64,000 nt of DNA from Vibrio pacinii DSM 19139. Lineage in GTDB: Bacteria > Pseudomonadota > Gammaproteobacteria > Enterobacterales > Vibrionaceae. The first letter of the stretch is position 1; every line of letters begins with the position of its first letter. The translations under genes were made by a program, and so were the position numbers. Where the stretch lies: positions 186,001 to 250,000 of the forward strand of contig NZ_JONH01000002.1 in the NCBI RefSeq assembly GCF_000711795.1, read 5' to 3'. Of the stretch, positions 25,202 through 33,193 are shown piece after piece. Under the pieces are notes generated by a model, which searched no databases, had not been told where the DNA came from, and saw only the letters and a program-made list of their open reading frames with translations.

Positions 25202-26562
25202 GCGTGACTCCAGCAATGAAATGTTGCGTAGCTGCCCCAAGGTGCGACAGATAACGAAGAAAGATGGGAAAACTGTTGCAGCGTTTTTTTCACGACTAAA
25301 TCGCCCTCTAAGAAACAGTTTGGCTCACTCACCCCGCGTAATTTTGCGTAATTAACTGTCCACGGGCCGATTCCCTTCAGCGCCAGCCAATCGCTCGGAT
25401 CCGCATCAGGTTGTGTGACAACGAAATCGGCAAAACGGGCTAAGGTCTGCTTGCGACTCTGAGGCATTCGCAAAAAGGATAAATCACCATTCGCCACTTC
25501 AAGCGGTGTAGGAAAATGGCTGACGTGATCAGGTTGTAATGTTTCGACTAATAAGTTGAGTTGACCAATTGCCGCTTTGATTGACACTTGCTGTCCTAGG
25601 ATCGCGCGTACTCCCGCTTCCCACGTATTCCAAACACCGGGAATACGAATACCAGATCGCTTAACCAGACTCGGCTCCAGACTGCGCAAATGTTGTTCTA
25701 TCACCGCAACATCTGTGTCTAAATCGAACATGCGCCGCAGCCGATTAACTAACTCTCTAAGCTGGGAGATATCATCGAGCTGAAATTCCACCCGCATTAT
25801 GCCCGGCTTAGCGTGACCAATAGAAAACCAAGCTTGTTGACCGTTAAGCTCTACATAGCGCTGGTAGTGCGTTTCACTGACTGTTTCTAGCCCGCGAATA
25901 GCCCGCAGACGATAAAAATCCAGCATATGTTGCCAGTCAAGTGCCCCACGGTATGCTAAATCGACAAAGTTGGTTTGGACATCATCAGGCGTGTTTTTAC
26001 GCACCTGCGATGGAGAAAGCTTCATCACTTTCTTAAACGCATCATTAAAGCGGCGTAGACTGTTAAAACCGCTCGCCAATGCAATATCCGTGATCGACAG
26101 CTGGCTATTGTGGAGCAACTGTTTGGCAAACATCAATTGATAGTAAAGCGCGTATTGCTTGGGTGACATCCCTAAATAATGGGCAAACAGTTTGCGTAGA
26201 TAGCGATCCGAAATACCTAAACGCAAGCAAAGCTGCTCAAGAGTACTGGCCTGTAATTCCCCTTGCTCAATCATACGTACTGCGCGTTGAAACGTCACTT
26301 CGACACCTTTCCACGCCCACGAGTTTGGCGCGCTATCAGGGCGACAACGCAAGCAAGGTCGATAACCCGCTTGAAGAGCTTGTGCTTTGTCATAGAAATA
26401 CTCTACGTTTTGTTCTTTTGGCAAGTTAGCCGGACAAATCGGTCGACAAAAAATACCGGTGGTCTTGACCGCGACATAAAATCGGCCATCAAAACGACTA
26501 TCACGTGCCATTCGCGCAGTATGGCAATCTTTTTGCGACAATTTAGCAAATCCGTGGCTCAT
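25198..26562 (-). CDS. Ada-AlkA fusion: methyl-sensing AraC regulator plus DNA glycosylase
   Basis: A 454-residue fusion. Residues about 5-75 form the Ada Zn/methylphosphotriester domain (FCRPICPA and CLRCRPD supply the Cys cluster). Residues about 80-180 are an AraC-type DNA-binding region (TLEQLCLRLGISDRYLRKLF). The rest is an AlkA-like HhH-GPD 3-methyladenine glycosylase with GIGPWTVNYAKLRG and the catalytic Asp in LEGDLVVKK. It probably senses alkylation damage, activates its own operon and excises alkylated bases. The ATG at 26562 replaces a poorer TTG seven codons upstream. The ogt gene follows with a 4-base overlap. Confidence 0.9.
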   Translation of the reverse strand: MSHGFAKLSQKDCHTARMARDSRFDGRFYVAVKTTGIFCRPICPANLPKEQNVEYFYDKAQALQAGYRPCLRCRPDSAPNSWAWKGVEVTFQRAVRMIEQGELQASTLEQLCLRLGISDRYLRKLFAHYLGMSPKQYALYYQLMFAKQLLHNSQLSITDIALASGFNSLRRFNDAFKKVMKLSPSQVRKNTPDDVQTNFVDLAYRGALDWQHMLDFYRLRAIRGLETVSETHYQRYVELNGQQAWFSIGHAKPGIMRVEFQLDDISQLRELVNRLRRMFDLDTDVAVIEQHLRSLEPSLVKRSGIRIPGVWNTWEAGVRAILGQQVSIKAAIGQLNLLVETLQPDHVSHFPTPLEVANGDLSFLRMPQSRKQTLARFADFVVTQPDADPSDWLALKGIGPWTVNYAKLRGVSEPNCFLEGDLVVKKTLQQFSHLSSLSVAPWGSYATFHCWSHA

Positions 26563-26712
26563 GCTTTTTCCAATACTCTTCAAGGTGTTATTTGAAGTCT
26601 AATTTCTCTGATGTTAATTACTAGCCATTTTCGGAACTAAATCGTAGTTGCCAAGTGTGATGCTTGTTCTAAAGTTAGCAATGCAGATTAAAAAATAATA
26701 AGGAAGTTGGCT

Positions 26713-26916
26713 ATGAACCTGCACTCTTGCACTATTGTGCTTAAAGATGATCTCACTATGACGTGTAATAATGTCGAACAAACGCTAAGCATTATTGATC
26801 AACATGGTTCGGCAAATATCGACAGAATCTTAATTGATGCCTTCGACGGCTCAGCAGTCCGGTCTTATCACCAGTTGTCCATTGAGGAGTCGATAGAAAG
26901 TTTAATGAACCTCTAA
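26713..26916 (+). CDS. Small hypothetical protein
   Basis: A 67-residue acidic protein with ATG at 26713 behind AAGGAAGTTGG, a good ribosome-binding site. It has CTIVLKDDLTM at the start and a helical C-terminal part (IEESIESLMNL). I do not recognise the family, and no motif is visible. It is bounded by a hairpin downstream and diverges from ada-alkA. The good start signal and terminator make it a believable gene. Confidence 0.5.
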   Translation: MNLHSCTIVLKDDLTMTCNNVEQTLSIIDQHGSANIDRILIDAFDGSAVRSYHQLSIEESIESLMNL

Positions 26917-26923
26917 CGCTAAC

Positions 26924-26948
26924 GAAGCAGCCCTACTTGGGTTGCTTC
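26924..26948 (+). terminator. Hairpin after the small hypothetical gene
   Basis: GAAGCAGCCC and GGGTTGCTTC form a 10-bp stem with one G-U pair and a 5-base loop. The following sequence is only weakly T-rich, so termination strength is uncertain. Confidence 0.55.
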
Positions 26949-27123
26949 ATATTGCCGTACCCGCCAATACTGATGCTTATTCGAAGCAAATCAGTACTCA
27001 TTCGAAAAACTTGAACATTACGCTCGAAATCTGCCGATTCTCACCGACGCTGCTGTCCCTTATAGTGTTTGCAACATAAACGAATAGGTTTGCATGCAGC
27101 AAACCAATCAGTGAGGCAGCATT

Positions 27124-27702
27124 ATGAAGAACACTCTTGTCCTAAAATCAAGCATCCTTGGCCCACATTCTCAGTCAACACTTTTGATTGATCAGGTGCT
27201 AGAAGGAAAAAACGGTATTATTGAACGCGACCTAGCGGAGAACTCGCTGCCTGTGTTGGATATGGACGTTGCGACCGCATTGCGTGGTGGCGAAAACCTC
27301 AGCGACGAGCAAAAAGCAATTCTAGCCCTGTCTGATCAGCTGATTGATGAACTTAAAGCGGTCGATCAAGTGGTGATTGGCGCGCCAATGTATAACTTTA
27401 TGGTTCCAACTCAGTTGAAAAACTGGTTCGATATGATTGCCCGTGCTGGCGTGACCTTCACTTACACCGAAAATGGCCCAGTCGGTCTGATTGAGAATAA
27501 AAAAGTGATCGTGGTCACTACCCGTGGTGGTCTACACAAAGATTCGCCGCGCAACTCCATCGAGAGCTACCTAACCACAATGCTGGGCTTTATCGGCCTA
27601 ACGGATGTTGAATTTGTTTACGCTGAAGCGCTAAACATGGGTGATGAGCCAGCTCAAGCCGCTCGTGAAGAAGCCGCCAAACAACTCAAAGACTTGGTTT
27701 AA
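27124..27702 (+). CDS. azoR: FMN-dependent NADH-azoreductase AzoR
   Basis: A 192-residue flavodoxin-fold enzyme. It matches AzoR in length and in motifs: N-terminal [14 protein letters not shown] (phosphate loop for FMN), [30 protein letters not shown], and VTTRGG. It reduces azo compounds and quinones with NADH and protects against thiol stress. It has its own promoter region and a strong terminator. A LysR gene converges from the other side, so no obvious regulator is adjacent. Confidence 0.93.
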   Translation: MKNTLVLKSSILGPHSQSTLLIDQVLEGKNGIIERDLAENSLPVLDMDVATALRGGENLSDEQKAILALSDQLIDELKAVDQVVIGAPMYNFMVPTQLKNWFDMIARAGVTFTYTENGPVGLIENKKVIVVTTRGGLHKDSPRNSIESYLTTMLGFIGLTDVEFVYAEALNMGDEPAQAAREEAAKQLKDLV

Positions 27703-27713
27703 GACCCAAGACG

Positions 27714-27741
27714 AACAAGCCTCACTGCAGTGAGGCTTGTT
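27714..27741. terminator. Bidirectional terminator between azoR and hdfR
   Basis: A perfect inverted repeat AACAAGCCTCAC TGCA GTGAGGCTTGTT gives a 12-bp stem with a 4-base loop, and TGTATTGTTTC follows. It lies between the convergent azoR and hdfR genes and could serve both. Confidence 0.8.
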
Positions 27742-27781
27742 GTATTGTTTCATTCAAAATAGGCAAATTAGGAAAGGGTGA

Positions 27782-28675
27782 TTACTCTTCACTGACTGAA
27801 TCAGCCATTTGCTGAAAACTGTACCCGCTGACAGGATCGATCGTTTTCGCCATCTCTTCTACTTGTCTAATTGCCTCAATCGATGTACTGGCTTTACGAT
27901 AGCTCAAGTAGATTGGGCGACACCACGCTGGCACTTCACTCACTTCGTATAACTGACCACTGACGATAAATGGTTCAACTAACGGCGTAGGTAAGTAAGC
28001 ACTCCCTCCTTTTTCAAGGATGAAATCCAAAGCGATACGTGCATTTGAAGTACGCAGGTAAGGCGCTGGAACCTTAGCGTGACGCTCTGCATGCTCTGAG
28101 GCAAATTTGGTTCCCCAGTCAACATAGACATACCTGCCTGTAAATACCGATTCTAAGCAGTCCGGCTTGGTCGAAACCAAAGTTAACACCACATCGGCGA
28201 CCTTTTTACAGTGCAATTCGTCGGCTTTGATTTGATCAAACGCAAATGCCATATCTAAGGTGCGCTCTTGCAAATTACGCGTCAACGCCTCTCGGCCCAT
28301 AATTTCAGCGATAAAACCATAGCCATCGAACTCATCGGTGACTAAAGACAAACAGTTTTGCAGATACGCATCCCACACATTAGGGGTTCCACCGAGTGTC
28401 AGTTGCAATCCTTTACCATTTTCAAGAGAAAGCTCCATTTTGGCCTGCTGAAGAGTGCTCACCATCACTTCGGCGTAACTGATCAAGCGCTCTCCTGATG
28501 AGGTCAACTTGATGTTATTGCGATCGCGAATAAACAGTTGAGTATCGAAGTAGCTCTCTAGCTGCTTGATGCGCGCGCTGACGGCCGCCTGAGTGATATA
28601 TAGGTTCTCGGCTGCTTTGCCAAAATGTCTGACCTGAGCCAGTTCTAGAAAGGTTCTAAAGACTTTTACGTCCAT
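27782..28675 (-). CDS. hdfR: LysR-family regulator HdfR
   Basis: A 297-residue LysR regulator. The N-terminal HTH (MDVKVFRTFLELAQVRHFGKAAENLYITQAAVSARIKQLE) matches HdfR. The effector domain ends with SYRKASTSIEAIRQVEEMAK. In E. coli, HdfR represses flhDC and activates gltBD, and hdfR lies divergent to maoP (yifE); here it is also divergent to a MaoP-like gene, which strongly supports the call. The 195-base gap to maoP holds both promoters. Confidence 0.9.
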   Translation of the reverse strand: MDVKVFRTFLELAQVRHFGKAAENLYITQAAVSARIKQLESYFDTQLFIRDRNNIKLTSSGERLISYAEVMVSTLQQAKMELSLENGKGLQLTLGGTPNVWDAYLQNCLSLVTDEFDGYGFIAEIMGREALTRNLQERTLDMAFAFDQIKADELHCKKVADVVLTLVSTKPDCLESVFTGRYVYVDWGTKFASEHAERHAKVPAPYLRTSNARIALDFILEKGGSAYLPTPLVEPFIVSGQLYEVSEVPAWCRPIYLSYRKASTSIEAIRQVEEMAKTIDPVSGYSFQQMADSVSEE

Positions 28676-28870
28676 GGCTTTTCCTCTGCCAGTAGGCTTT
28701 CGAAAGATAGCAAATTGAGTAATTTTTTTAATCTTAAATTCACCAAAGTGTTATGTAAAATCAATAAATTTATTCAATAGTGAAGATAGAAATTTTTTGT
28801 TTTTCTTTTGGTTAATTTACGCCTAACTTTCGATCTAGATTAACCACGTAGGCATACAGAGGCTACCGAA

Positions 28871-29230
28871 ATGTCAGACACCCAATTCCGTCATGGCAAA
28901 AAACGTTTTTACGACAACACTAAATTTCCGCGCGGTTTCGCCAAATCAGGTGATTTTACGCTTGGAGAGGAAGAAATACTAACCCTTTATGGCGATACCA
29001 TGCTCGGCTTAGAGTCTGGAGAGTTGACCCCTGAAAACGCGGAAGAAAAACATTTCGTAAAAGCGTTATCTAACCCGGGTAAAGCCAAGTCTAAGCTTGA
29101 GCGAGTGTGGCTTAAATATACCCAACTCGCACGTGGACGAAAACGATTCCACACTCTGAACGGTCGTAGTAAACCAGACGCCCTTGGCGAAGATTACTCA
29201 GAAGATGAGAATTTAGTAGAAGAAGTTTAA
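28871..29230 (+). CDS. maoP: Macrodomain Ori protein MaoP (DUF413)
   Basis: A 119-residue DUF413 protein. The conserved N-terminus (FRHGKKRFYDNTKFPRGFAKSGDFTLGEEEILTLYG) and KLERVWLKYTQLARGRKRFHTLNGR are typical of MaoP/YifE, which in E. coli organises the Ori macrodomain of the chromosome together with a short site, maoS, next to it. The gene is divergent to hdfR as in E. coli. The acidic C-terminal tail (EDYSEDENLVEEV) is variable. Confidence 0.92.
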   Translation: MSDTQFRHGKKRFYDNTKFPRGFAKSGDFTLGEEEILTLYGDTMLGLESGELTPENAEEKHFVKALSNPGKAKSKLERVWLKYTQLARGRKRFHTLNGRSKPDALGEDYSEDENLVEEV

Positions 29231-29232
29231 GC

Positions 29233-29268
29233 AAAAAGCCCCAAGCACCTAAGTGGTTGGGGCTTTTT
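29233..29268. terminator. Bidirectional terminator between maoP and the small minus-strand gene
   Basis: AAAAAGCCCCAAGCAC and GTGGTTGGGGCTTTTT flank a short loop, giving a GC-rich stem with A-run before and T-run after. It can terminate maoP on the plus strand and the minus-strand gene that ends at 29279. Confidence 0.9.
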
Positions 29269-29278
29269 CTCATTTGAG

Positions 29279-29530
29279 TTACTTGGCCAACGTCGCGACC
29301 TTTTTCAAAAAGCTCTCTTTTTGATGCTCTTGGTCGTAGTCAAGATGGTAAGTATTGTGAAAACCGACTTTTAACTCAACGCCGTTACCACGCATATAAA
29401 CGTTATAGCCATCATAATCGGCAAAGGCTTCGATTCCTTGATAGATTCTTCCTAGATCTGTCGGGGTTCCATTCGACATCACGGTTTCGTAAGCTTGCAG
29501 AATTTTACCTGGGTCAAGTTGGTTTTTCAT
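29279..29530 (-). CDS. Small protein, probably DUF3081
   Basis: An 83-residue protein: helical N-terminus (MKNQLDPGKILQAYETVMSNG) followed by a small beta unit (YNVYMRGNGVELKVGFHNTY) and a helical end. The pattern recalls DUF3081 proteins of Vibrio and Shewanella, but I rely on memory of the family and call it tentatively. It has a good ribosome-binding site (GGAAGGTGACGC) and shares a bidirectional terminator with maoP. Function is unknown. Confidence 0.65.
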   Translation of the reverse strand: MKNQLDPGKILQAYETVMSNGTPTDLGRIYQGIEAFADYDGYNVYMRGNGVELKVGFHNTYHLDYDQEHQKESFLKKVATLAK

Positions 29531-29613
29531 GCGTCACCTTCCTTCGTTCTCTAGAAAAGTATGAGCAAAAAAAGCCGATTTCGCCAACATAACCCCTTAA
29601 GTTAAACCAAACG

Positions 29614-30861
29614 TTAGCGACTGAGATCCTCGCGCACAAACTCAGCCAGTGTCGCTAATCTCTGCTCGCTATTTTTAACGTATGGATTATTGGTATCCCA
29701 CGCGTAGCCAGCAAGAATTGACGAAATCATCTGCTTTATTTTCGGGTTAGGCGTTTGATAAAAGATCACATCCTGTAAGCGGCCGTTATACCAACCTTCC
29801 ACATAAGTTCTAAAGGTGTTTACTCCCACCATCAAGGGCTGCGCATACTCCTTATCCCAATCGACGGACTCCCCCTTAAGCTGACGTACCACGCATTCGG
29901 CCGCATATTGAGCCGATTTCATCGCAATCGTCACCCCAGATGAGAAGACTGGGTCTAAAAATTCGCCCGCATTACCAAGCAGCGCATAATGCTGGGTAGC
30001 TAAATGTTTAACGTTTGCAGAGTAGCCACCAAGCTCCCCAGCCGGATTTGGGTACTGGGCATGAGCAAGTAGCTTAGCTAAGCCCGGCTCTTCATTGGCG
30101 AGCTGTTTAAGTGCGGTAATTTTGTCGTCTGAGTAGCGCTCAAAGAATTCGGGCTCACCCACCACACCGAAGGAACAGACGCCGTTAGAAAACGGAATTA
30201 ACCAATACCAAACATCATGATTATCTGGATGAACCGAGATCAGGATCTTATTGCGGTCATACTCGATATCCTGCGCAGAAATATTATCGACAATGTGGGT
30301 AAAAATCGCTTTGCGTGGTGGCAGGCAAGACGGCTCTTCAAGATTCAACATTCGTGGAAGAACACGTCCAAAGCCACTCGCATCGAGCACGTAATCGGCC
30401 TCAATTTGATACGTCTCCCCTTGCTCATCACACACCGTCAGCACAGAGCGATCGCCAACAAACTCAAGCGACTTCAATTCATGCTGATAGCGAATTTCAA
30501 CCCCTTGCTCGGCGGCACTATCGGCTAAGGCTTTATCAAACTGACCGCGCTGTACCTGAAACGTTGTTCCCGGCCCTGCGGTAAATTTGTCGTTAAAATT
30601 GAATTGGGTATAAACCCCATTGCGACGAAACGCCGCACCATCTTTATATTGAAAACCGCAATGGTTGATGGCGTCGAGCATGCCTGCTTGCTCGATCACT
30701 TCCATGCAAGCTGGCAATAAACTTTCACCGATCGAAAAGCGCGGAAATTGCGACTTTTCAATCACTATGACATCAATATTCTGTGCATGAATCAGGGCAG
30801 AAACGGTTGAGCCAGAAGGGCCTGCACCAACCACAACAACTTGGGTAACTTGTTTATTCAT
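29614..30861 (-). CDS. FAD-dependent halogenase-like flavoprotein of the APE locus
   Basis: A 415-residue flavoprotein from the ATG at 30861; a GTG eight codons upstream is possible. Seen motifs are the FAD-binding GAGPSG (12-17), the halogenase-type GESLLP (45-50), Lys73 in GFQYKDGAAF at the place of the catalytic Lys of FADH2-dependent phenol/pyrrole halogenases, and WYWLIP, which matches the halogenase WxWxIP signature. It is the last gene of the divergent APE arm, behind an O-methyltransferase and a lipoprotein. It may halogenate the aryl head, as related enzymes do for brominated xanthomonadins; it could also be a non-halogenating oxidoreductase of the same family. Halogenation is inference. 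Confidence 0.75.
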   Translation of the reverse strand: MNKQVTQVVVVGAGPSGSTVSALIHAQNIDVIVIEKSQFPRFSIGESLLPACMEVIEQAGMLDAINHCGFQYKDGAAFRRNGVYTQFNFNDKFTAGPGTTFQVQRGQFDKALADSAAEQGVEIRYQHELKSLEFVGDRSVLTVCDEQGETYQIEADYVLDASGFGRVLPRMLNLEEPSCLPPRKAIFTHIVDNISAQDIEYDRNKILISVHPDNHDVWYWLIPFSNGVCSFGVVGEPEFFERYSDDKITALKQLANEEPGLAKLLAHAQYPNPAGELGGYSANVKHLATQHYALLGNAGEFLDPVFSSGVTIAMKSAQYAAECVVRQLKGESVDWDKEYAQPLMVGVNTFRTYVEGWYNGRLQDVIFYQTPNPKIKQMISSILAGYAWDTNNPYVKNSEQRLATLAEFVREDLSR

Positions 30862-30900
30862 TTTATTATTTCTTTGTTTGCTCACCGCATCAAGGTCGGC

Positions 30901-31968
30901 TTATTGTGATATTAACTTTAATAAAGTATGGCCAAGACCGATGTTATCTGTGCGTGTTTCAACCACCAAGCCAGCTTCGGCAACGATCTCTAGGAAGTCT
31001 TCGCTGCGATAGAATCGGCTGTTGCCGTTGGCCAAGCAGGTAAAGTAAAGCGAGGTAGCGTTCAGACTATACGAAGCGGCAGGGTATTTCTGCGCGTCCC
31101 AAAACAGTTCTAGGATATAAACCACGTCCCCTTGGCGCAATTGCACTTTGACACGTTTGAGAATGCTGAGGATTTCCATTGGTGAAAAACAGTCAAGAAA
31201 CTGGCTCATCCACCACACATCGGCCTGTTGTGGGAGCACTTGAGATTTATCAAGCATATTCGCAGGGAATGGATGCACACGCTGCGCAAAACCTTGCTCG
31301 GCCGCATTTTTCATCGCTATTTCAAGCTGTTGCGGTAAATCAACAATAGTGACATTAACGTCGCTGTCATGACCACAACATTGCACTGCCCATTTACCAG
31401 TATTGCCGCCAATATCCACTAAGGTTTTTGGTTGGTTTTTAAACACTTCTTTTAATAAGACGGGAAACGAACGGTCAGAGTAGAAATGATCAAATTCAAA
31501 CCAACTCTGCTTCGCTTGAGCGGGAAGCTGAGAGAGACCTTGATAGATGGTTTCCCAGTTGCCAAGCTCCTTCAAACCAGCCGGTTTTCCCTCGACGATG
31601 GCCTCAGTCAAATGCATCATCGCGGCGTAGCAAACATCCGCAGTGAAATCCATATTGGCTTTGGTCATGCCATCGTGAAGAAGAAAAAAGCCAAGGTTGG
31701 CTAACACATAATTAGGCTTGCGCCACAAAACAATATCAGCGCTGATCGCCATGTCGAGCAGCACCTTTACCCCATATTCAGAGACACCCGTTTGCTGGGC
31801 AATTTCAGCGGCACTTAATCCCTGCTCACCGAACTTGTCGAGCGCTGATAAAATACCGAGGTCGCGCAGAGTGCGCGCAGTATGAAACACGATCGGCGCA
31901 AACGAGAGCTTTTGTGCTTCTGTTTTTGCTTCTAACGCGTTAAATGGATCTGTATTTTCTTGAACCAC
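30901..31968 (-). CDS. SAM-dependent O-methyltransferase of the APE locus
   Basis: A 355-residue methyltransferase of the plant-type O-methyltransferase (HIOMT-like) family. An N-terminal winged-helix dimerisation domain (LSAAEIAQQTGVSEYGVKVLLDMAISADIV) is followed by the SAM-binding glycine motif VDIGGNTGKWAVQC near residue 180 and VTIVDLPQQLEIA. It probably methylates the aryl head hydroxyl or another group of the pigment. It lies between the lipoprotein gene (26-base gap) and the halogenase-like gene (39-base gap) on the minus strand. Similar methyltransferases occur in APE clusters, sometimes called apeB; I do not insist on the letter. Confidence 0.85.
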   Translation of the reverse strand: MVQENTDPFNALEAKTEAQKLSFAPIVFHTARTLRDLGILSALDKFGEQGLSAAEIAQQTGVSEYGVKVLLDMAISADIVLWRKPNYVLANLGFFLLHDGMTKANMDFTADVCYAAMMHLTEAIVEGKPAGLKELGNWETIYQGLSQLPAQAKQSWFEFDHFYSDRSFPVLLKEVFKNQPKTLVDIGGNTGKWAVQCCGHDSDVNVTIVDLPQQLEIAMKNAAEQGFAQRVHPFPANMLDKSQVLPQQADVWWMSQFLDCFSPMEILSILKRVKVQLRQGDVVYILELFWDAQKYPAASYSLNATSLYFTCLANGNSRFYRSEDFLEIVAEAGLVVETRTDNIGLGHTLLKLISQ

Positions 31969-31994
31969 GAAAAACCTAACTATTATCTATTCAA

Positions 31995-32387
31995 TTACTG
32001 CCCAGAGGCGGTTAAGGCCAACTGACGCTTAATATCAACATTGAGGTTATTTACCCAACGGTTGTAATTGCGGTGAATTTTGCCATCAGATGATTTTAGA
32101 TTTACTGAGTTGAGATAAAGAATCGAGTAATATTTGTCATTAAATGGAATTTTCACTTCTGCATAGTGCGAGCGAACTTGAAGTTTGGCCAACAACTCAC
32201 CAGGATTGACTTCAGTAACAATCCACCCACGTTTGGTCGCAGCCTGCATAATTGCCATCTTTACTTGTTTACTTTGAAGATTATAAGTAACTGGAGTATC
32301 CTCAACGTTCATTACAGGCTGAACACGCCCACAACCAACGAGTAATAAAGCTAAGATTAATGAGCTAAGTAACTTTAATGGTGACAT
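31995..32387 (-). CDS. Lipoprotein of the APE locus
   Basis: A 130-residue lipoprotein with lipobox LLLVGC (Cys at about residue 19). The mature domain has the pattern VKMAIMQAATKRGWIVTEVNPGELLAKLQVRSHYAEVKIPFNDKYYSILYLNSVNL, a small alpha-beta unit seen in lipoproteins of APE clusters (in some nomenclature apeA). It is the first gene of the divergent arm; a TTAGGA site lies before the ATG. It may help deliver or anchor the pigment in the outer membrane; this role is inferred. Confidence 0.75.
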   Translation of the reverse strand: MSPLKLLSSLILALLLVGCGRVQPVMNVEDTPVTYNLQSKQVKMAIMQAATKRGWIVTEVNPGELLAKLQVRSHYAEVKIPFNDKYYSILYLNSVNLKSSDGKIHRNYNRWVNNLNVDIKRQLALTASGQ

Positions 32388-32419
32388 ATTTATATTTCCT
32401 AAGAGGGGAGTATTTAAAT

Positions 32420-32442
32420 CTGTAATAGTATTTCGCTGTAAT
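32420..32442. promoter_or_regulatory. Direct repeat in the divergent APE promoter region
   Basis: CTGTAAT occurs at 32420-32426 and 32436-32442, 16 bases apart, inside the only 74 bases that separate the two divergent APE arms. The region must contain both promoters. The repeat could be a regulator site or chance. Confidence 0.3.
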
Positions 32443-32461
32443 CACAACAATTCAATTAGCT

Positions 32462-33193
32462 ATGTCAAATTCAGATATCAAACTTTCATTCAACATCGAC
32501 GCATGGCTTGCGCATTCTACCGGACTATCACTGTCTCATGAGTGGGAAACGTGGGCAAATAGTTTGCAGTGGCCTAGCGAAGGTAAGTGCGATGCTAGCG
32601 CCATTCCCGCCATGATGCGTCGCCGCATGAGCCAACTCAGCAAACTTGCGGTGCAAACCACGATTGAGTTGTTAAATCAGCACCCTGTTGATTATCTAGT
32701 TTTTGCCAGTCGACATGGTGAGCTACAACGCAGCGTTGCCTTGGTCAACGATATATTACGTGGTGAAGATGCCTCACCAATGGCATTTTCTCAATCGGTA
32801 CACAATACCGCAGCAGGGCTTGCCACAATCGCGACCAAAAAAGCCATTCCGTTGACCTCGATTGCCGCCGCTGAAAACACCTTTCAAAGTGCGATTCTCG
32901 AGGCTTGGCTCTACTTAAACAGCTACCCACAAAGTAAAGTACTAGTCATTGATTTTGATGAACCTTTACCAGACGACTATCAACAATTTGAACAACAAGA
33001 TTACCAAGGCTACGGGCTAGGTTTGCTGCTCTCACACGGTGAACAATTTACCTTAACCCAGCACGCAAGCCACGAATTTGACCCAACGGCCCTGCCTCAA
33101 GGGTTAGCGTTTCTTCGTCACTACTTGCTCAACCAGTCACAATTTCAGATTCGGGCACCACAACACACTTGGACATGGCAGCAACAACTATGA
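32462..33193 (+). CDS. apeC: APE chain-length factor (ketosynthase-like without active Cys)
   Basis: A 243-residue ketosynthase-like protein about half the size of a full KS. It retains the family's central part (DYLVFASRHGELQRSVALVNDIL, PMAFSQSVHNTAAGLATIA) but lacks the nucleophilic Cys and catalytic His residues. It therefore fits the APE chain-length factor ApeC, which pairs with the ketosynthase ApeO. It is the first gene of the 17-gene plus-strand operon and overlaps the next gene by 4 bases (ATGA). No strong ribosome-binding site is visible before its ATG. Confidence 0.88.
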   Translation: MSNSDIKLSFNIDAWLAHSTGLSLSHEWETWANSLQWPSEGKCDASAIPAMMRRRMSQLSKLAVQTTIELLNQHPVDYLVFASRHGELQRSVALVNDILRGEDASPMAFSQSVHNTAAGLATIATKKAIPLTSIAAAENTFQSAILEAWLYLNSYPQSKVLVIDFDEPLPDDYQQFEQQDYQGYGLGLLLSHGEQFTLTQHASHEFDPTALPQGLAFLRHYLLNQSQFQIRAPQHTWTWQQQL

